A stretch of 64,000 bases of DNA from a virus, in IMG/VR virus record IMGVR_UViG_3300013136_000003, positions 1 to 64,000 of that record. One strand, 5' to 3'. The notes beneath the pieces are model-generated. The model saw only the letters and a list, made by a program, of their open reading frames with translations. It did no database searches and was not told the origin of the DNA. The translations under genes and the position numbers were made by a program. Shown here in pieces: positions 8,733-17,572 of this stretch (its first letter is position 1; every line of letters begins with the position of its first letter).

Positions 8733-8974
8733 TAAGAAATTCAATCTACTGGACAGTTTACAACAGAAAGGACCGTAGGTTGCATCTCGGTTTCATGTAC
8801 AAGGGAAACGTTTTGAGAAAAACTCTTTCCAACCAGATGTTTGGTGCGAATCCAACTCTGACCAACTTTTTGTCGTACATGGAAACCTACATATACGAGC
8901 ACATTGAAGCGGTGAAGCAGATAAAGATCTTTGCCAACCCAGCGTTGGACAAGAACGAAAATAGGATAAACTAA
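8729..8974 (+). CDS. Small conserved-context protein, unknown
   Basis: 81 residues; starts 4 bases inside the wedge gene (ATGA overlap) and ends 1 base into the small terminase gene, so it is translationally coupled to both. Sequence is mixed alpha/beta (IRNSIYWTVYNRKD, FLSYMETYIYEHIEAVKQI) without signal peptide or membrane segment. Position suggests a small baseplate or packaging accessory protein. I do not recognise the family. Confidence 0.75.
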   Translation: MIRNSIYWTVYNRKDRRLHLGFMYKGNVLRKTLSNQMFGANPTLTNFLSYMETYIYEHIEAVKQIKIFANPALDKNENRIN

Positions 8975-9717
8975 TGAGCTCTCAACCGGTTTTCAACAAA
9001 GAAAAGAAGGCACAGATTCGAGGAGAACTCGAAGACCTGCTCAGAGGGTACTCGCCCAATCCATCTAACTCGGAAGATGACGTGATAGACGAGCAATTGA
9101 GCGAGATCGCTGTTGCTCCGCCCATCGACTTCGAGGAAATGAATCGAAAGTTCGAAAAGCAGGCAAAGGACATAACCAACTCAATGTTAAAGTTTTACGT
9201 TGATTTGGGAATCATGGACCAGAACGATTACCTTAAGCAAAAGCAGGTACTCGACAATTCAAACATTCAGAACATCTTCTTTCAGCTAAAGACTCTTAGA
9301 ATGGCCATCGAAAAGATAGCTGAAGAGATAAACCAAGGAAACACTCACCCAAGATTGTTCGAAGTTTTCGGACAGCTTCAGGATAAATTGACAACCGTGA
9401 TCAAGACTCAGGCAAATTACGTCCTATTCTTAGAAGACACGTACAAGAAAATAAACCAAGACATCACCCAGAAAGGCACTCAATCTGCATCGGTCACACC
9501 GTTGTTGGGTCAGCCTAACGAATTTTACATAACTGCTGGGACAAAAAACATCATGAAAGAGATAACGGCAGAGGAAGTGAACGAAGAAGACAAACCTGAT
9601 CGCTACCTCACGCATCCTGGAAAGAAGGCCCAAGTTATGGAAGAGGCCGGCGTTTCCCAATCTTTCGTCGAGGACGAGGTTGAAGACCTATCGGATGACG
9701 TTAACTCGCTAGTATGA
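8974..9717 (+). CDS. terS: Terminase small subunit, T4 gp16-like
   Basis: A 247-residue protein whose central helices match T4 gp16 by eye: THPRLFEVFGQLQDKLT here against SPRHMEVFATLMGQMT in gp16, followed by a long coiled coil, TQKGTQSA, and a QPNEFYI segment resembling the gp16 'GSPTELM' segment. gp16 forms a ring that stimulates the large subunit ATPase and selects DNA for packaging. The N-terminal 60 residues are acidic and the C-terminal end is acidic. Its stop overlaps the terL start by 4 bases, the usual terminase arrangement. Confidence 0.8.
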   Translation: MSSQPVFNKEKKAQIRGELEDLLRGYSPNPSNSEDDVIDEQLSEIAVAPPIDFEEMNRKFEKQAKDITNSMLKFYVDLGIMDQNDYLKQKQVLDNSNIQNIFFQLKTLRMAIEKIAEEINQGNTHPRLFEVFGQLQDKLTTVIKTQANYVLFLEDTYKKINQDITQKGTQSASVTPLLGQPNEFYITAGTKNIMKEITAEEVNEEDKPDRYLTHPGKKAQVMEEAGVSQSFVEDEVEDLSDDVNSLV

Positions 9718-11726
9718 AAGACTTTTTAACCGAAACTGGAGGCTCATCCAGAATAAAGCTGTCAGGCTTAGACCAGGAAAATCTCGCTATATGGACTACC
9801 GAGCGAGTGAACCAACTCTTCAAGGACGTTGAGGACGGCGCCATCGACATAAAGACGATAAAAAATTCGCCTTTCAAGGACAATGACCCTGTTTGGAAGA
9901 AAGCAAACTTGATATTCGAATACACCCCATACGAGGTGGAAGAAATCAAAAGGTGCAAGAATGGCATCATTTACTTCGCGAATCACTACGCGCAGACAAT
10001 GACGGACGATGGAATCCAACAGATAACGTTAAGAGATTACCAGGAAGAGATTCTAATTTCCTTCAAGGAAAATCGAATGAACATTTTGAATGCATCTCGT
10101 CAGATCGGAAAATCGGTCATGGCCGCTATTTTTATAGCATGGTTCCTCATATTCAACACGGAAAAGAACGTTCTCACAGTTGCTAACATCGCTACTACGA
10201 CCAAGGAAGTCATGGACAAGATAAAATCCATCTTGGAACACTTGCCGTTCTTCATGAAACCTGGTTGCGTTTCTAACAATGTTATGTCCATGAAATTCGA
10301 TAACGGCTGTAGGCTGATCGGCCGTACTACCACAAAGAACACCGGTATCGGTTTCACGGTTCACCTTCTGTACATCGACGAGTTTGCTCACATCAACCCG
10401 TCGTACCTGAACTTCTTCTACCGTGCAATCTACCCGACCATTTCAGCTTCAACTTCAAAATCGAAGATCATCATAACTTCCACGCCAAACGGCATGAACA
10501 AGTTTTACGAAATTTACATGGATGCCCTCAACGGCCGAAACCAGTACACGCCGCTTAGGGTGGACTGGTGGCAGGTTCCAGGAAGGGATGAAGCGTGGAA
10601 AAAATTCACTATTGCAGACTTAGGTTCGGAAGAGGATTTCAACCAGGAATACGGGTTGCAGTTCTTCTCTTCCGACGTTCTGTTGCTTCCATCAAAGACT
10701 CTAAAAAAGATCTTTAACCTCAGAATCGAATACCGTGTCCCAGAATGGGCACAAAAACCTGACGTTATTGATCTATTAGACGGATTGCAATTTCACCCAA
10801 ACATGGCGAAAATGACGGTGGATGACATCAGGAACGATCCTAACTACTACATCTTCTCTGTCGACACGGCTGACGGTCTGAATCGTGACTATTCGATAGT
10901 AAACATCTTCAAGTTCGTAGCTCTTCCGGTAAAGATGCTAGAAAACGTTAAGGAATTCGTCAAGATAGAGACTGACGTGTTCGCAGTTGTTCAGGTTGGA
11001 ACCTTTAGGACCAACACCAAGGACATAAACCAGTACTGTAACTCATTGGAACACTTACTGTTCAACGTTTTTAATCCAGAAAAGGTTCGCCTTTTGGTAG
11101 AATTGAACCATAAGGGTGAGTACATCATGGATAAGATCACCAAGAACGAGAACTATTGGAACGGAATGTTAGTATTTTCAAAGCACTCAGAATTAGCTCA
11201 GAACTGGAAACCGGGTCTTAGGTTGACCGTTCCGAACAAGATAAAGTACTGTGAACGGTTCAAGTACCTCACAGCAGTTCACAAGATCCTGCCGAACGAA
11301 TTCAGAACGGTTCACGAGCTTGGTTCGTTTGGCCGAACTAAGAACGGAACGTACAGAAGTCAGAGCGGAAACGACGACCTTGCTATGACGTGCGTGAACT
11401 TAGCAGTTTTCTTCGAATCACCAAACTTCTGGGAAATCGCAAATGCGGAGATAGATAGACTTAACAAGGATTACGTTGCGGAAGTTCACGAGAAGTACCT
11501 GAAGGACATTTATTTTGACAAGAGAACCAAGTACGATTACTCAACTCTGAACGAACTAAACACGTCAGGCTTAGCTAGAAGTTCGGGAGCAAGTCAGCGC
11601 GTAGCCGAAGATTACTTGAACTCGTACAAGGACACGTTGAAACATTTTTATGGCGGAGACCAAAACGAACTTCAAGAGTACAAGGATTTAGTTGAAAAAT
11701 ACAGAAATCAAAATGAAGGGCTCTGA
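9714..11726 (+). CDS. terL: Terminase large subunit, T4 gp17-like
   Basis: A 670-residue packaging motor. The ATPase half has Walker A SRQIGKS (about residues 128-134), Walker B LLYIDE (218-223) followed by FAHI, and coupling motif ITSTPNG (254-260). The nuclease half starts with SVDTADGLNRDYS, where Asp384 is the first RNase H-fold catalytic acid, and has a further acidic site near LLVELNHKG. Length is normal for gp17. It cuts concatemeric DNA and pumps it through the portal. The portal and capsid genes are not in the window. Confidence 0.95.
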   Translation: MKDFLTETGGSSRIKLSGLDQENLAIWTTERVNQLFKDVEDGAIDIKTIKNSPFKDNDPVWKKANLIFEYTPYEVEEIKRCKNGIIYFANHYAQTMTDDGIQQITLRDYQEEILISFKENRMNILNASRQIGKSVMAAIFIAWFLIFNTEKNVLTVANIATTTKEVMDKIKSILEHLPFFMKPGCVSNNVMSMKFDNGCRLIGRTTTKNTGIGFTVHLLYIDEFAHINPSYLNFFYRAIYPTISASTSKSKIIITSTPNGMNKFYEIYMDALNGRNQYTPLRVDWWQVPGRDEAWKKFTIADLGSEEDFNQEYGLQFFSSDVLLLPSKTLKKIFNLRIEYRVPEWAQKPDVIDLLDGLQFHPNMAKMTVDDIRNDPNYYIFSVDTADGLNRDYSIVNIFKFVALPVKMLENVKEFVKIETDVFAVVQVGTFRTNTKDINQYCNSLEHLLFNVFNPEKVRLLVELNHKGEYIMDKITKNENYWNGMLVFSKHSELAQNWKPGLRLTVPNKIKYCERFKYLTAVHKILPNEFRTVHELGSFGRTKNGTYRSQSGNDDLAMTCVNLAVFFESPNFWEIANAEIDRLNKDYVAEVHEKYLKDIYFDKRTKYDYSTLNELNTSGLARSSGASQRVAEDYLNSYKDTLKHFYGGDQNELQEYKDLVEKYRNQNEGL

Positions 11727-12033
11727 TGAATCAGCAAACTACGTTAACAACAAACGCCAGATATTCGTTAGGCTCTTGACAGAAATAGAACAAGCAAACA
11801 AAGTTAACAGATCAAAGATTTACGTTAAAAAAATAAAGGTACTTGAAGAAGAAATCGATGTAATAGCAAAGAGAGAAGAATGGCCAACTGTCCTACAAAA
11901 AGCTAGGACGTTTTTTGAAAACTTAGAAGATTATGAAATGTGTCAAAGGTGCATGAACATTCAGAATTCATTGAAACCGGCGAAGAAAAAGGAAAAAGCG
12001 AATGGCAAAAAGAGAACCGAAGAAACAACCTAG
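11692..12033 (+). CDS. Small charged protein, unknown
   Basis: 113 residues from the first ATG, or 106 from the second (11713), which shortens the overlap with terL. Lys/Glu-rich helices (KIYVKKIKVLEEEIDVIAKREEW), two cysteines as CQRCM near residue 88, and a Lys-rich C-terminus (AKKKEKANGKKRT). It runs 32 bases into the PhoH-like gene. Possibly a packaging- or sigma-associated small protein; no family is recognised. Confidence 0.65.
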   Translation: MKNTEIKMKGSDESANYVNNKRQIFVRLLTEIEQANKVNRSKIYVKKIKVLEEEIDVIAKREEWPTVLQKARTFFENLEDYEMCQRCMNIQNSLKPAKKKEKANGKKRTEETT

Positions 12034-12727
12034 AAAAAAAGAAGAACTTGAGTTTACCGAGAACGACTTGCAATCGGTAAAACTAAAATCCTCCCAAAGC
12101 AAGTATTTACGAGCTATCTTCGATAACGACATAACTTTCTGTTATGGACCGGCTGGGACGAGCAAAACGTTCACCGCGTGTTTAGCGGCACTACGACTTT
12201 ACCTTGATGGTAAGATCAAAAAGATCATACTGTCAAAACCTATACAGGAGTCAGGTGAAAGGCTAGGTTTCCTTCCAGGTGATGTGAGCGAAAAAATCGA
12301 TCCTCACATGGAAAGTTATCGAACCAATTTGGTAAAATTGCTGAAAGACCCTCACCTTGTGAGTTGGCTTGAGACTACCGGAATTATCGAGTTCCGACCG
12401 CTTGCCTACATGCGTGGAGCAACGTTCGATGACAGCTTGATGATCCTTGATGAGTCCCAAAACGCTAATTTCAAGCAGCTTATGCTGTTTGTGACGAGAT
12501 TGGGTAAAGGTTCGAAGGCTTTGATCTGCGGCGATGTAAGTCAATCTGATATCACTAAAGATCAGATTGCGCTTCCAGATTTTATCAAAATGATGCAAGG
12601 CGTACCTGGGTTAGCAGTGCACAAATTTGGTGAGGATGATGTTGTACGAAAAGATATTCTTATTCAGATTATTAAACGCTACGAACAATGGAAAGATGAG
12701 AACCCGAACCACCAGTTCCTTAAGTAA
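12002..12727 (+). CDS. phoH: PhoH-like ATPase
   Basis: A 241-residue P-loop ATPase. Walker A is GPAGTSKT (residues 49-56; Ser replaces the usual second Gly), followed by the PhoH signature SKPIQESGERLGFLPGDVSEKIDPHM and Walker B LMILDESQNA (about 147-156). GDVSQSD near 177 is the sensor region. PhoH proteins are helicase-like ATPases linked to RNA and are frequent in large phages, where their role is unsettled. The basic N-terminal tail (KREPKKQPRKKEE) may bind nucleic acid. It lies between terminase and sigma genes. Confidence 0.9.
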   Translation: MAKREPKKQPRKKEELEFTENDLQSVKLKSSQSKYLRAIFDNDITFCYGPAGTSKTFTACLAALRLYLDGKIKKIILSKPIQESGERLGFLPGDVSEKIDPHMESYRTNLVKLLKDPHLVSWLETTGIIEFRPLAYMRGATFDDSLMILDESQNANFKQLMLFVTRLGKGSKALICGDVSQSDITKDQIALPDFIKMMQGVPGLAVHKFGEDDVVRKDILIQIIKRYEQWKDENPNHQFLK

Positions 12728-12754
12728 AAACAAAGAAAAAAATAATGAAACCCT

Positions 12755-13381
12755 ATGAACTCTTACGACGCAATCAACAAGCAGCTCAACGATGAGATGC
12801 AAGAACTCGCAGAAAAAATTAACCGTGGAAGTTACACGGAGAAGGATAGAAATCGGCTAGCCACAATAATGTACCCGAAACTCAAGTACTTCATCTGGAA
12901 GTTTTTTAACGACCCGATCGAAACTGAGGAAGTCCTTCACAACACGCTTTTCAAAATATTCAAGGGCTTAGAATCCTACCGAGACGATTTTCGGTTCACC
13001 ACCTGGATCTACACTATTGCCAAAAACGAAGCCCTACTTCACAAGCACAAAATCACAAGTCAAATTACCGTTCGTTTGGAAAACCTAGCGAAGCAGCCAG
13101 TGATAGAAGATACTGCTGGTTCTACGCTCGACCGCGAAGAGTACCTTCATGCTCTGTTCACAATGACCCAGGAAGAGATGTTTTCTCTACCTGAATGCAT
13201 AGAAAAAGACATCCTTATAGATAAGGAAGTCAATCAGATGAAGGGAAACGACATCGCGGAAAAGTACAAGATGAACCTGAACACGGTCAAGACTAAGATC
13301 AGAAAAGCTAAAAAGATGCTAAGGGATCGAGTGCTTGAGAATAATCCTCACATGAGGGAACACATAAACGAATACATTTAA
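12755..13381 (+). CDS. ECF-like sigma factor, candidate late sigma
   Basis: A 208-residue sigma factor of the minimal region-2 plus region-4 type. Region 2 covers MYPKLKYFIWKFFNDPIETEEVLHNTLFKIFKGLESYRDDFRFTTWIYTIAKNEAL, close to ECF factors. Region 4 has the helix-turn-helix MKGNDIAEKYKMNLNTVKTKIRKAKKML. It sits inside the virion gene block, like T4 gene 55, whose small sigma reads late promoters TATAAATA. Many genes here follow ATAAATAA boxes, so this is the best candidate for the late sigma. That link is inference. Confidence 0.85.
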   Translation: MNSYDAINKQLNDEMQELAEKINRGSYTEKDRNRLATIMYPKLKYFIWKFFNDPIETEEVLHNTLFKIFKGLESYRDDFRFTTWIYTIAKNEALLHKHKITSQITVRLENLAKQPVIEDTAGSTLDREEYLHALFTMTQEEMFSLPECIEKDILIDKEVNQMKGNDIAEKYKMNLNTVKTKIRKAKKMLRDRVLENNPHMREHINEYI

Positions 13382-13383
13382 CC

Positions 13384-13890
13384 ATGAAACTGATTGACGC
13401 ATTTCATCCAAAAATGTTCCGAGACACCATAATCATGGCGGTTAGGAATTTCGTTAATTGGCGCTTCTACAAGAAACAGATGAAGCGTTTGAACGAAGAC
13501 GGTTCGTTAAAACAGAACGGAATGAGACTCGACAAGCGAAACCGAGCGTATTACGTTCTAAACCTAGAACCGGAAATTCTAATGATGGGAGAGGAAACCA
13601 TCGACCTAGAAAGGAGCCGTGTGTACGAATCTCTCGGAAAGAAGAAACCTCTCTTTGAAAAAGCTGGGTTGGGCGAGATAATCGAAGCGAAGACTGACCG
13701 AATAAAGGATGAAACTTACTACGCTTACCTCGTTCAGGTTAAGTACCGACCCATTGCTACTATCTGGAACGTCATCTACTGTTGCATTTGGTTGACAACT
13801 TTGGCTGTCGCTGCTTATTTTGTAGTAAAAGGCATCATGCAGTACGAGACTATCGTTACCTGGTTTAGCAACGTGATGACTGCGAAATAA
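13384..13890 (+). CDS. Membrane-anchored protein, unknown
   Basis: A 168-residue protein starting 2 bases after the sigma gene. The first 130 residues are basic and soluble; one transmembrane helix lies near 133-157 (ATIWNVIYCCIWLTTLAVAAYFVV), with a short tail. A C-terminal anchor exposing the N-terminal domain to the cytoplasm is likely. No family recognised. Confidence 0.75.
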   Translation: MKLIDAFHPKMFRDTIIMAVRNFVNWRFYKKQMKRLNEDGSLKQNGMRLDKRNRAYYVLNLEPEILMMGEETIDLERSRVYESLGKKKPLFEKAGLGEIIEAKTDRIKDETYYAYLVQVKYRPIATIWNVIYCCIWLTTLAVAAYFVVKGIMQYETIVTWFSNVMTAK

Positions 13891-13894
13891 ATAA
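13887..13894 (+). promoter_or_regulatory. Late-type promoter box overlapping a stop codon
   Basis: ATAAATAA, using the TAA stop of the preceding gene, 17 bases before the next ATG. Confidence 0.5.
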
Positions 13895-13911
13895 CAAAAA
13901 GTTAAAGTAAC

Positions 13912-14220
13912 ATGACAGAATTCGAATTCGTCAAGAAACACAGTCTGAAACTAGTAGGAGTAGGATTCTTTTTTCTGATCCTCATATTTTTGTCAACTTG
14001 CGGAACCGGAAGAAAAGTTAAAGTGATTTCGAAAGACGTTAAGAACGTTATCGAAGTTCAAAAAACTCAACCGACGGTTGGAGAAATACAAAAGATGATC
14101 CAACTGGAAGGTCTCAAGTCGGAAAAGAGAATGATTCAAGCTACTGACAGAAAGATACTTGACGTTAACCGGGAAAACGCGATAGAAGAAGAGCTAAAAA
14201 AACTCGAATCTTCTAAATGA
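13912..14220 (+). CDS. Small membrane or lipoprotein-like protein
   Basis: 102 residues: a short basic start, one hydrophobic segment (VGVGFFFLILIFLSTC, about 16-32) ending in a cysteine in a lipobox-like context (IFLSTCGTG), then a charged helical domain rich in Lys, Glu and Gln. It could be a lipoprotein such as an outer spanin, or a bitopic membrane protein. The next gene overlaps its stop by 4 bases. Evidence is insufficient to call a spanin. Confidence 0.7.
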   Translation: MTEFEFVKKHSLKLVGVGFFFLILIFLSTCGTGRKVKVISKDVKNVIEVQKTQPTVGEIQKMIQLEGLKSEKRMIQATDRKILDVNRENAIEEELKKLESSK

Positions 14221-14957
14221 AAAAACGGACAGTGCACTATTTCGTAATTAGTGCATTTACGATACTCTACGCGATAACTTCGCTTATTTCCACAGTACAC
14301 GTGGTAGATTTTTTCAAGCTGACTAACCCCGAGTGGCTAGCTATCAGCTTGGCAATTGCGTTCGAAATAGGAGCAGCGGCTTCTCTAGCTTCGATCATTG
14401 CGTTAGAAAAGATGAACAAATTCATAGTTTGGATGCTGTTCATAATCCTAACGTTGATGCAGGCCATGGGAAACACGTACTATGCTTACGTGCACGCTGA
14501 AAATTTTCAAAGTTGGATAGAACTATTCGGCTTGGTAGACGAGGACCTTATTTACCAGAAGAGAATATTGGGCTTGCTCAGCGGTGGTATCTTACCTATA
14601 GTTGCACTAGGTTACATAAAAGCGCTAATTGACTACATCAAACCGACTGAATCAAGCGAAAATCCAGCCGCAAGTTCTTACGATGAACCGAAACAGGAAG
14701 AGGTCGTGGTTGAAGAAATTTTCGGTACGCCGACTACCGCTGAACAAACTACTCAGCTGACAACTACTGTATTGCCCGAAATACCTAAACCTAAACCAGC
14801 TGTTGAATTTACAACTGAACCTCCAACTACTACAGAGAGCCCGCGATTAAATAATACTGAGCCAGCTCAGCACGATGACATGTCGATAGACGATAGAATC
14901 GCTAGAGGGAAAAATGTCGAGTACGCTAGCAATTTAAAGAAGCCTCACGACCCGTAA
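14217..14957 (+). CDS. Multi-pass membrane protein with Thr/Pro-rich tail
   Basis: 246 residues. Four hydrophobic segments (about 8-28, 40-65, 68-90, 113-138) form a membrane domain. The C-terminal 100 residues are hydrophilic and rich in Thr, Pro and Glu (TTAEQTTQLTTTVLPEIPKPKP). It is translationally coupled to the preceding small membrane gene. Roles in lysis control, superinfection immunity or membrane attachment during assembly are all possible. Confidence 0.7.
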   Translation: MKKRTVHYFVISAFTILYAITSLISTVHVVDFFKLTNPEWLAISLAIAFEIGAAASLASIIALEKMNKFIVWMLFIILTLMQAMGNTYYAYVHAENFQSWIELFGLVDEDLIYQKRILGLLSGGILPIVALGYIKALIDYIKPTESSENPAASSYDEPKQEEVVVEEIFGTPTTAEQTTQLTTTVLPEIPKPKPAVEFTTEPPTTTESPRLNNTEPAQHDDMSIDDRIARGKNVEYASNLKKPHDP

Positions 14958-14971
14958 AATAGTCAAAAACG

Positions 14972-15691
14972 ATGCCATACACTCAGTACAATGACGATCC
15001 TGTCCAAAAAAGAGTCAGCGCAGCTTTTGCAAATCTCTGTGCATCGACCACTTCTGGAAAGAAAACTCTTAGAGCTTTCGATAAAACTTTGAGCGTGTTC
15101 AATGGATCGGCAGTCGATGCTGCTTTTTCATTAGCTAGCTTAGTTTACCCAGTTGACAATCAAAATTCCATAAATTTTGAAGTGTGTGCCGGCGAAACTC
15201 TAGTTATTTTCGACAACGGTTTGGAAACTATTACACCGACTCCTCAACCAGTTAACACTACTTTGAATTACCCGTTGGGCCAAGACACAGAATACATTCC
15301 ACCTATCGGAACAACCGGCCCATCTAGCTTACCAGCGTATTACCTGCTAAACGGAGAGAAGAATTACGCTCGTGGCATTCTTCTATACTTAGAGTATTCG
15401 ACAGTCACAAAGGGCGGAGCAGACCTTCTTCCAGAGGATGCTAAGTGCGAAATTCACATGTGGACAGGAATAAGTGACCCAGAAACAGATCCGCCTCTGA
15501 TTCTTCCGCTTCATTCGTTTTACGCTCATTTTGCAAATCCGTTGACCAGCGATCCTGCTTCTCTAATAAATAGAATAGAAATAGTCAATCCTAGCCCAGC
15601 TGACGAAGGAGGAAGAGGTTATAGCTTCATTGTCAATGGTTTAGTTTTGTACACTAAGAGCAACACAGCGGTTAGCGACTGCGCTTGCTAA
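14972..15691 (+). CDS. Probable virion protein, unknown
   Basis: 239 residues, soluble, predicted beta-rich with NGSAVDAAFSLASLVYPVDN near the start and a Pro-rich central loop (TPTPQPVNTT). It begins a three-gene group (to 16496) between membrane protein and baseplate hub genes, a position that favours a virion or decoration protein. Cysteines occur at the extreme C-terminus (SDCAC). No family recognised. Confidence 0.65.
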   Translation: MPYTQYNDDPVQKRVSAAFANLCASTTSGKKTLRAFDKTLSVFNGSAVDAAFSLASLVYPVDNQNSINFEVCAGETLVIFDNGLETITPTPQPVNTTLNYPLGQDTEYIPPIGTTGPSSLPAYYLLNGEKNYARGILLYLEYSTVTKGGADLLPEDAKCEIHMWTGISDPETDPPLILPLHSFYAHFANPLTSDPASLINRIEIVNPSPADEGGRGYSFIVNGLVLYTKSNTAVSDCAC

Positions 15692-15705
15692 AAATACTTG
15701 AAACA

Positions 15706-16041
15706 ATGGTACCAGTAGCTAAATTCATACAAAAGCACACGAGCGACAGCACGATCTATACGCCAGTGTTTACCGACACTAACCCAAGCGGAGCTGTTCT
15801 AAACGGTGGACTTCCCGGATCAGTTGGAACTTATTCTCCGTCGTGGTTTGGTGTTCACAATGCAGCAGCTGCAGCACAAGACGTTACGATTTGGACAATA
15901 GCTCAGGGAACTAGCGGAACTGGTGTTACTGTGAAGATCTTAGCAGGTGAGACATTCTATGCTCAGATCGCTAAGCTAACTGCCGCAACAGACGGAACGA
16001 TAGTTCTTCTCGGAACTACAAACTTACCATCGATGGTGTAA
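15706..16041 (+). CDS. Small beta-rich protein, probable virion component
   Basis: 111 residues from ATG at 15706. A longer TTG-start reading at 15685 overlaps the preceding gene and is less likely. Ala/Thr/Gly-rich strands (GTSGTGVTVKILAGETFYAQIAKL, split across two strands) suggest a small decoration or fibre-like beta-sandwich. The stop overlaps the next ATG by 1 base. Confidence 0.65.
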   Translation: MVPVAKFIQKHTSDSTIYTPVFTDTNPSGAVLNGGLPGSVGTYSPSWFGVHNAAAAAQDVTIWTIAQGTSGTGVTVKILAGETFYAQIAKLTAATDGTIVLLGTTNLPSMV

Positions 16042-16496
16042 TGATACCAATAATGTCATTCGGACAAAGGCAGCAAGCAATGCAAGGCTTACCATTTTTC
16101 GGTAGGTCGGACTTTAACTTTGCCGCGGCGAAATCACCTTACTCGCCAGGCATCACGATAAAGATCCTGCCTCTTTCTGACCTATCCAGGGTGGGCGCAG
16201 TTGATGTCGATTCGTTCGCAGATGGTATCAGTCAACTAAACCAAAAATTCAAGAGAGGGTCACGGATAAGCGGAATTCAAGTGAACTCTCATATTGCCGA
16301 TAAGAAAAGAAACCCAAAGGTTGTCATCGGCAAGTTCGAAGCTTTGAAGATAGACAGAGAAACTAAAAGCATTCGAGCTTTCATCAGAGATCCAAAGTCT
16401 CTAAAGCTGGTAGAAGTCTACCCAGAAACACTGACCCGTCTCACGGAATCCAAGAGCGAGGGTCGAGCAAAAACTTTCCTGGAGTACCTGATATAA
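16041..16496 (+). CDS. Hypothetical protein, 151 residues
   Basis: Starts on the last base of the preceding stop, so the two are coupled. Basic, with FGRSDFNFAAAKSPYSPG near the N-terminus, a KFKRGSRISGIQVNSHIADKK segment, and a C-terminal helix ending FLEYLI. No recognised domain. Sited just before the hub gene, from which a late-type box separates it. Confidence 0.65.
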   Translation: MIPIMSFGQRQQAMQGLPFFGRSDFNFAAAKSPYSPGITIKILPLSDLSRVGAVDVDSFADGISQLNQKFKRGSRISGIQVNSHIADKKRNPKVVIGKFEALKIDRETKSIRAFIRDPKSLKLVEVYPETLTRLTESKSEGRAKTFLEYLI

Positions 16497-16502
16497 AATT
16501 CG

Positions 16503-16510
16503 ATAAATAA
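16503..16510 (+). promoter_or_regulatory. Late-type promoter box ATAAATAA
   Basis: CGATAAATAAAT, 23 bases before the ATG of the baseplate hub gene. The spacer contains an AAATTCG/CGAATTT inverted repeat that could fold in the leader. Confidence 0.55.
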
Positions 16511-16533
16511 ATTCGTAAAAAAATCGAATTTTT

Positions 16534-17553
16534 ATGGGTGAACAAACCGACTTGCTACAGGAAGGCAGTGAATTTCTGGATCAGCAAGACGCTATTTATG
16601 GGAAAAATCAGGACACTAGCAAAGTTGTCAAGAATTCCCCGGTCGAAAACCTCCCACCAAATTTAGGCAGATCAATATCACCAGAGTTTGAATCAACGAT
16701 CGGCGGGGCAAACGATTCGCACTGGAAAATTATTTCGTTGGAAAATCTTCCGTCTAAGGGTTGGTTTTACCCAGACGGCACCGAGATAACAATAAAAGCA
16801 GCATCCGTTCTTGAGGTACGTCAGTGGTCTACTATGGATGAGAATGACCGGCTGAACGTTGACGATACTCTAAACTTCATCATCGAACGTTGCGCTAGAA
16901 TCAAAGTGAAAGGCGGCAAATCTTGGATGACTTGGCGCGACATTTCGGAACTTGACAGGTTAGCTCTAGTCTTCATGATTCATGAAATAACATTCCCAGG
17001 CAATCAAAATTCTCTTTTCGTTAGGTTTACTTGCCCGGGTCCGTGTGCAGAAGAAAAGAAATGGAGCGATGAGGTCAAGATTTCCAGTCCAATGCTCAGC
17101 TTCATAGAATTGCCGAACGATGTGATGCAATTCTACAATCCTCAGTACAAGTGTTTCGTTATGGAGTCAGCAAAGCTCAACGAAACGTTTTACCTTTACA
17201 TGCCGACTATCGGAGCAGTAGAAAAACTCAGAGCCAGAATTTCTCAAGCAAAAGTCGACGGCCGTTCAGTCGATAAAGCTTTCATAAAGATTGCTCCGTA
17301 CATCATCCAAGACTGGCAATCGTTTACTCAGGAAACTTACTACAAGATGTCTAGGGAAAATTTCGCGTGGCACGTTAACAAATTCACGTTCGTTACTAGG
17401 TTCGTCGAAGAGATCGAAAAATCTCGAAGATCAATGGTTGCGACAACGTGTCCAAAGTGCGGAAAATTAGCATCAACTCCTCTTTTTTCAAGGTCCGGCT
17501 TCACGATCAAAGATCTTTTCTTTATTTCAGGCGGACTTAACGAACTTATTTGA
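16534..17553 (+). CDS. Baseplate hub protein, T4 gp26-like, with zinc finger
   Basis: A 339-residue protein with the T4 baseplate hub signature LENLPSKGWFYPDGTEITIKAASVLEVRQWST and DDTLNFIIERCARI in the middle. CPGPC (near 168) and CPKCGK (near 311) supply four cysteines for a zinc site, as in gp26-like hub proteins. The in-frame product ends at TGA right after FFISGGLNELI, but the +1 frame continues open for another 53 codons, so the family's usual C-terminal part may be reached by frameshifting (see the next entry). The first 60 residues are acidic and variable. Confidence 0.75.
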   Translation: MGEQTDLLQEGSEFLDQQDAIYGKNQDTSKVVKNSPVENLPPNLGRSISPEFESTIGGANDSHWKIISLENLPSKGWFYPDGTEITIKAASVLEVRQWSTMDENDRLNVDDTLNFIIERCARIKVKGGKSWMTWRDISELDRLALVFMIHEITFPGNQNSLFVRFTCPGPCAEEKKWSDEVKISSPMLSFIELPNDVMQFYNPQYKCFVMESAKLNETFYLYMPTIGAVEKLRARISQAKVDGRSVDKAFIKIAPYIIQDWQSFTQETYYKMSRENFAWHVNKFTFVTRFVEEIEKSRRSMVATTCPKCGKLASTPLFSRSGFTIKDLFFISGGLNELI

Positions 17554-17572
17554 GATTAACCGGATTCTAGCA

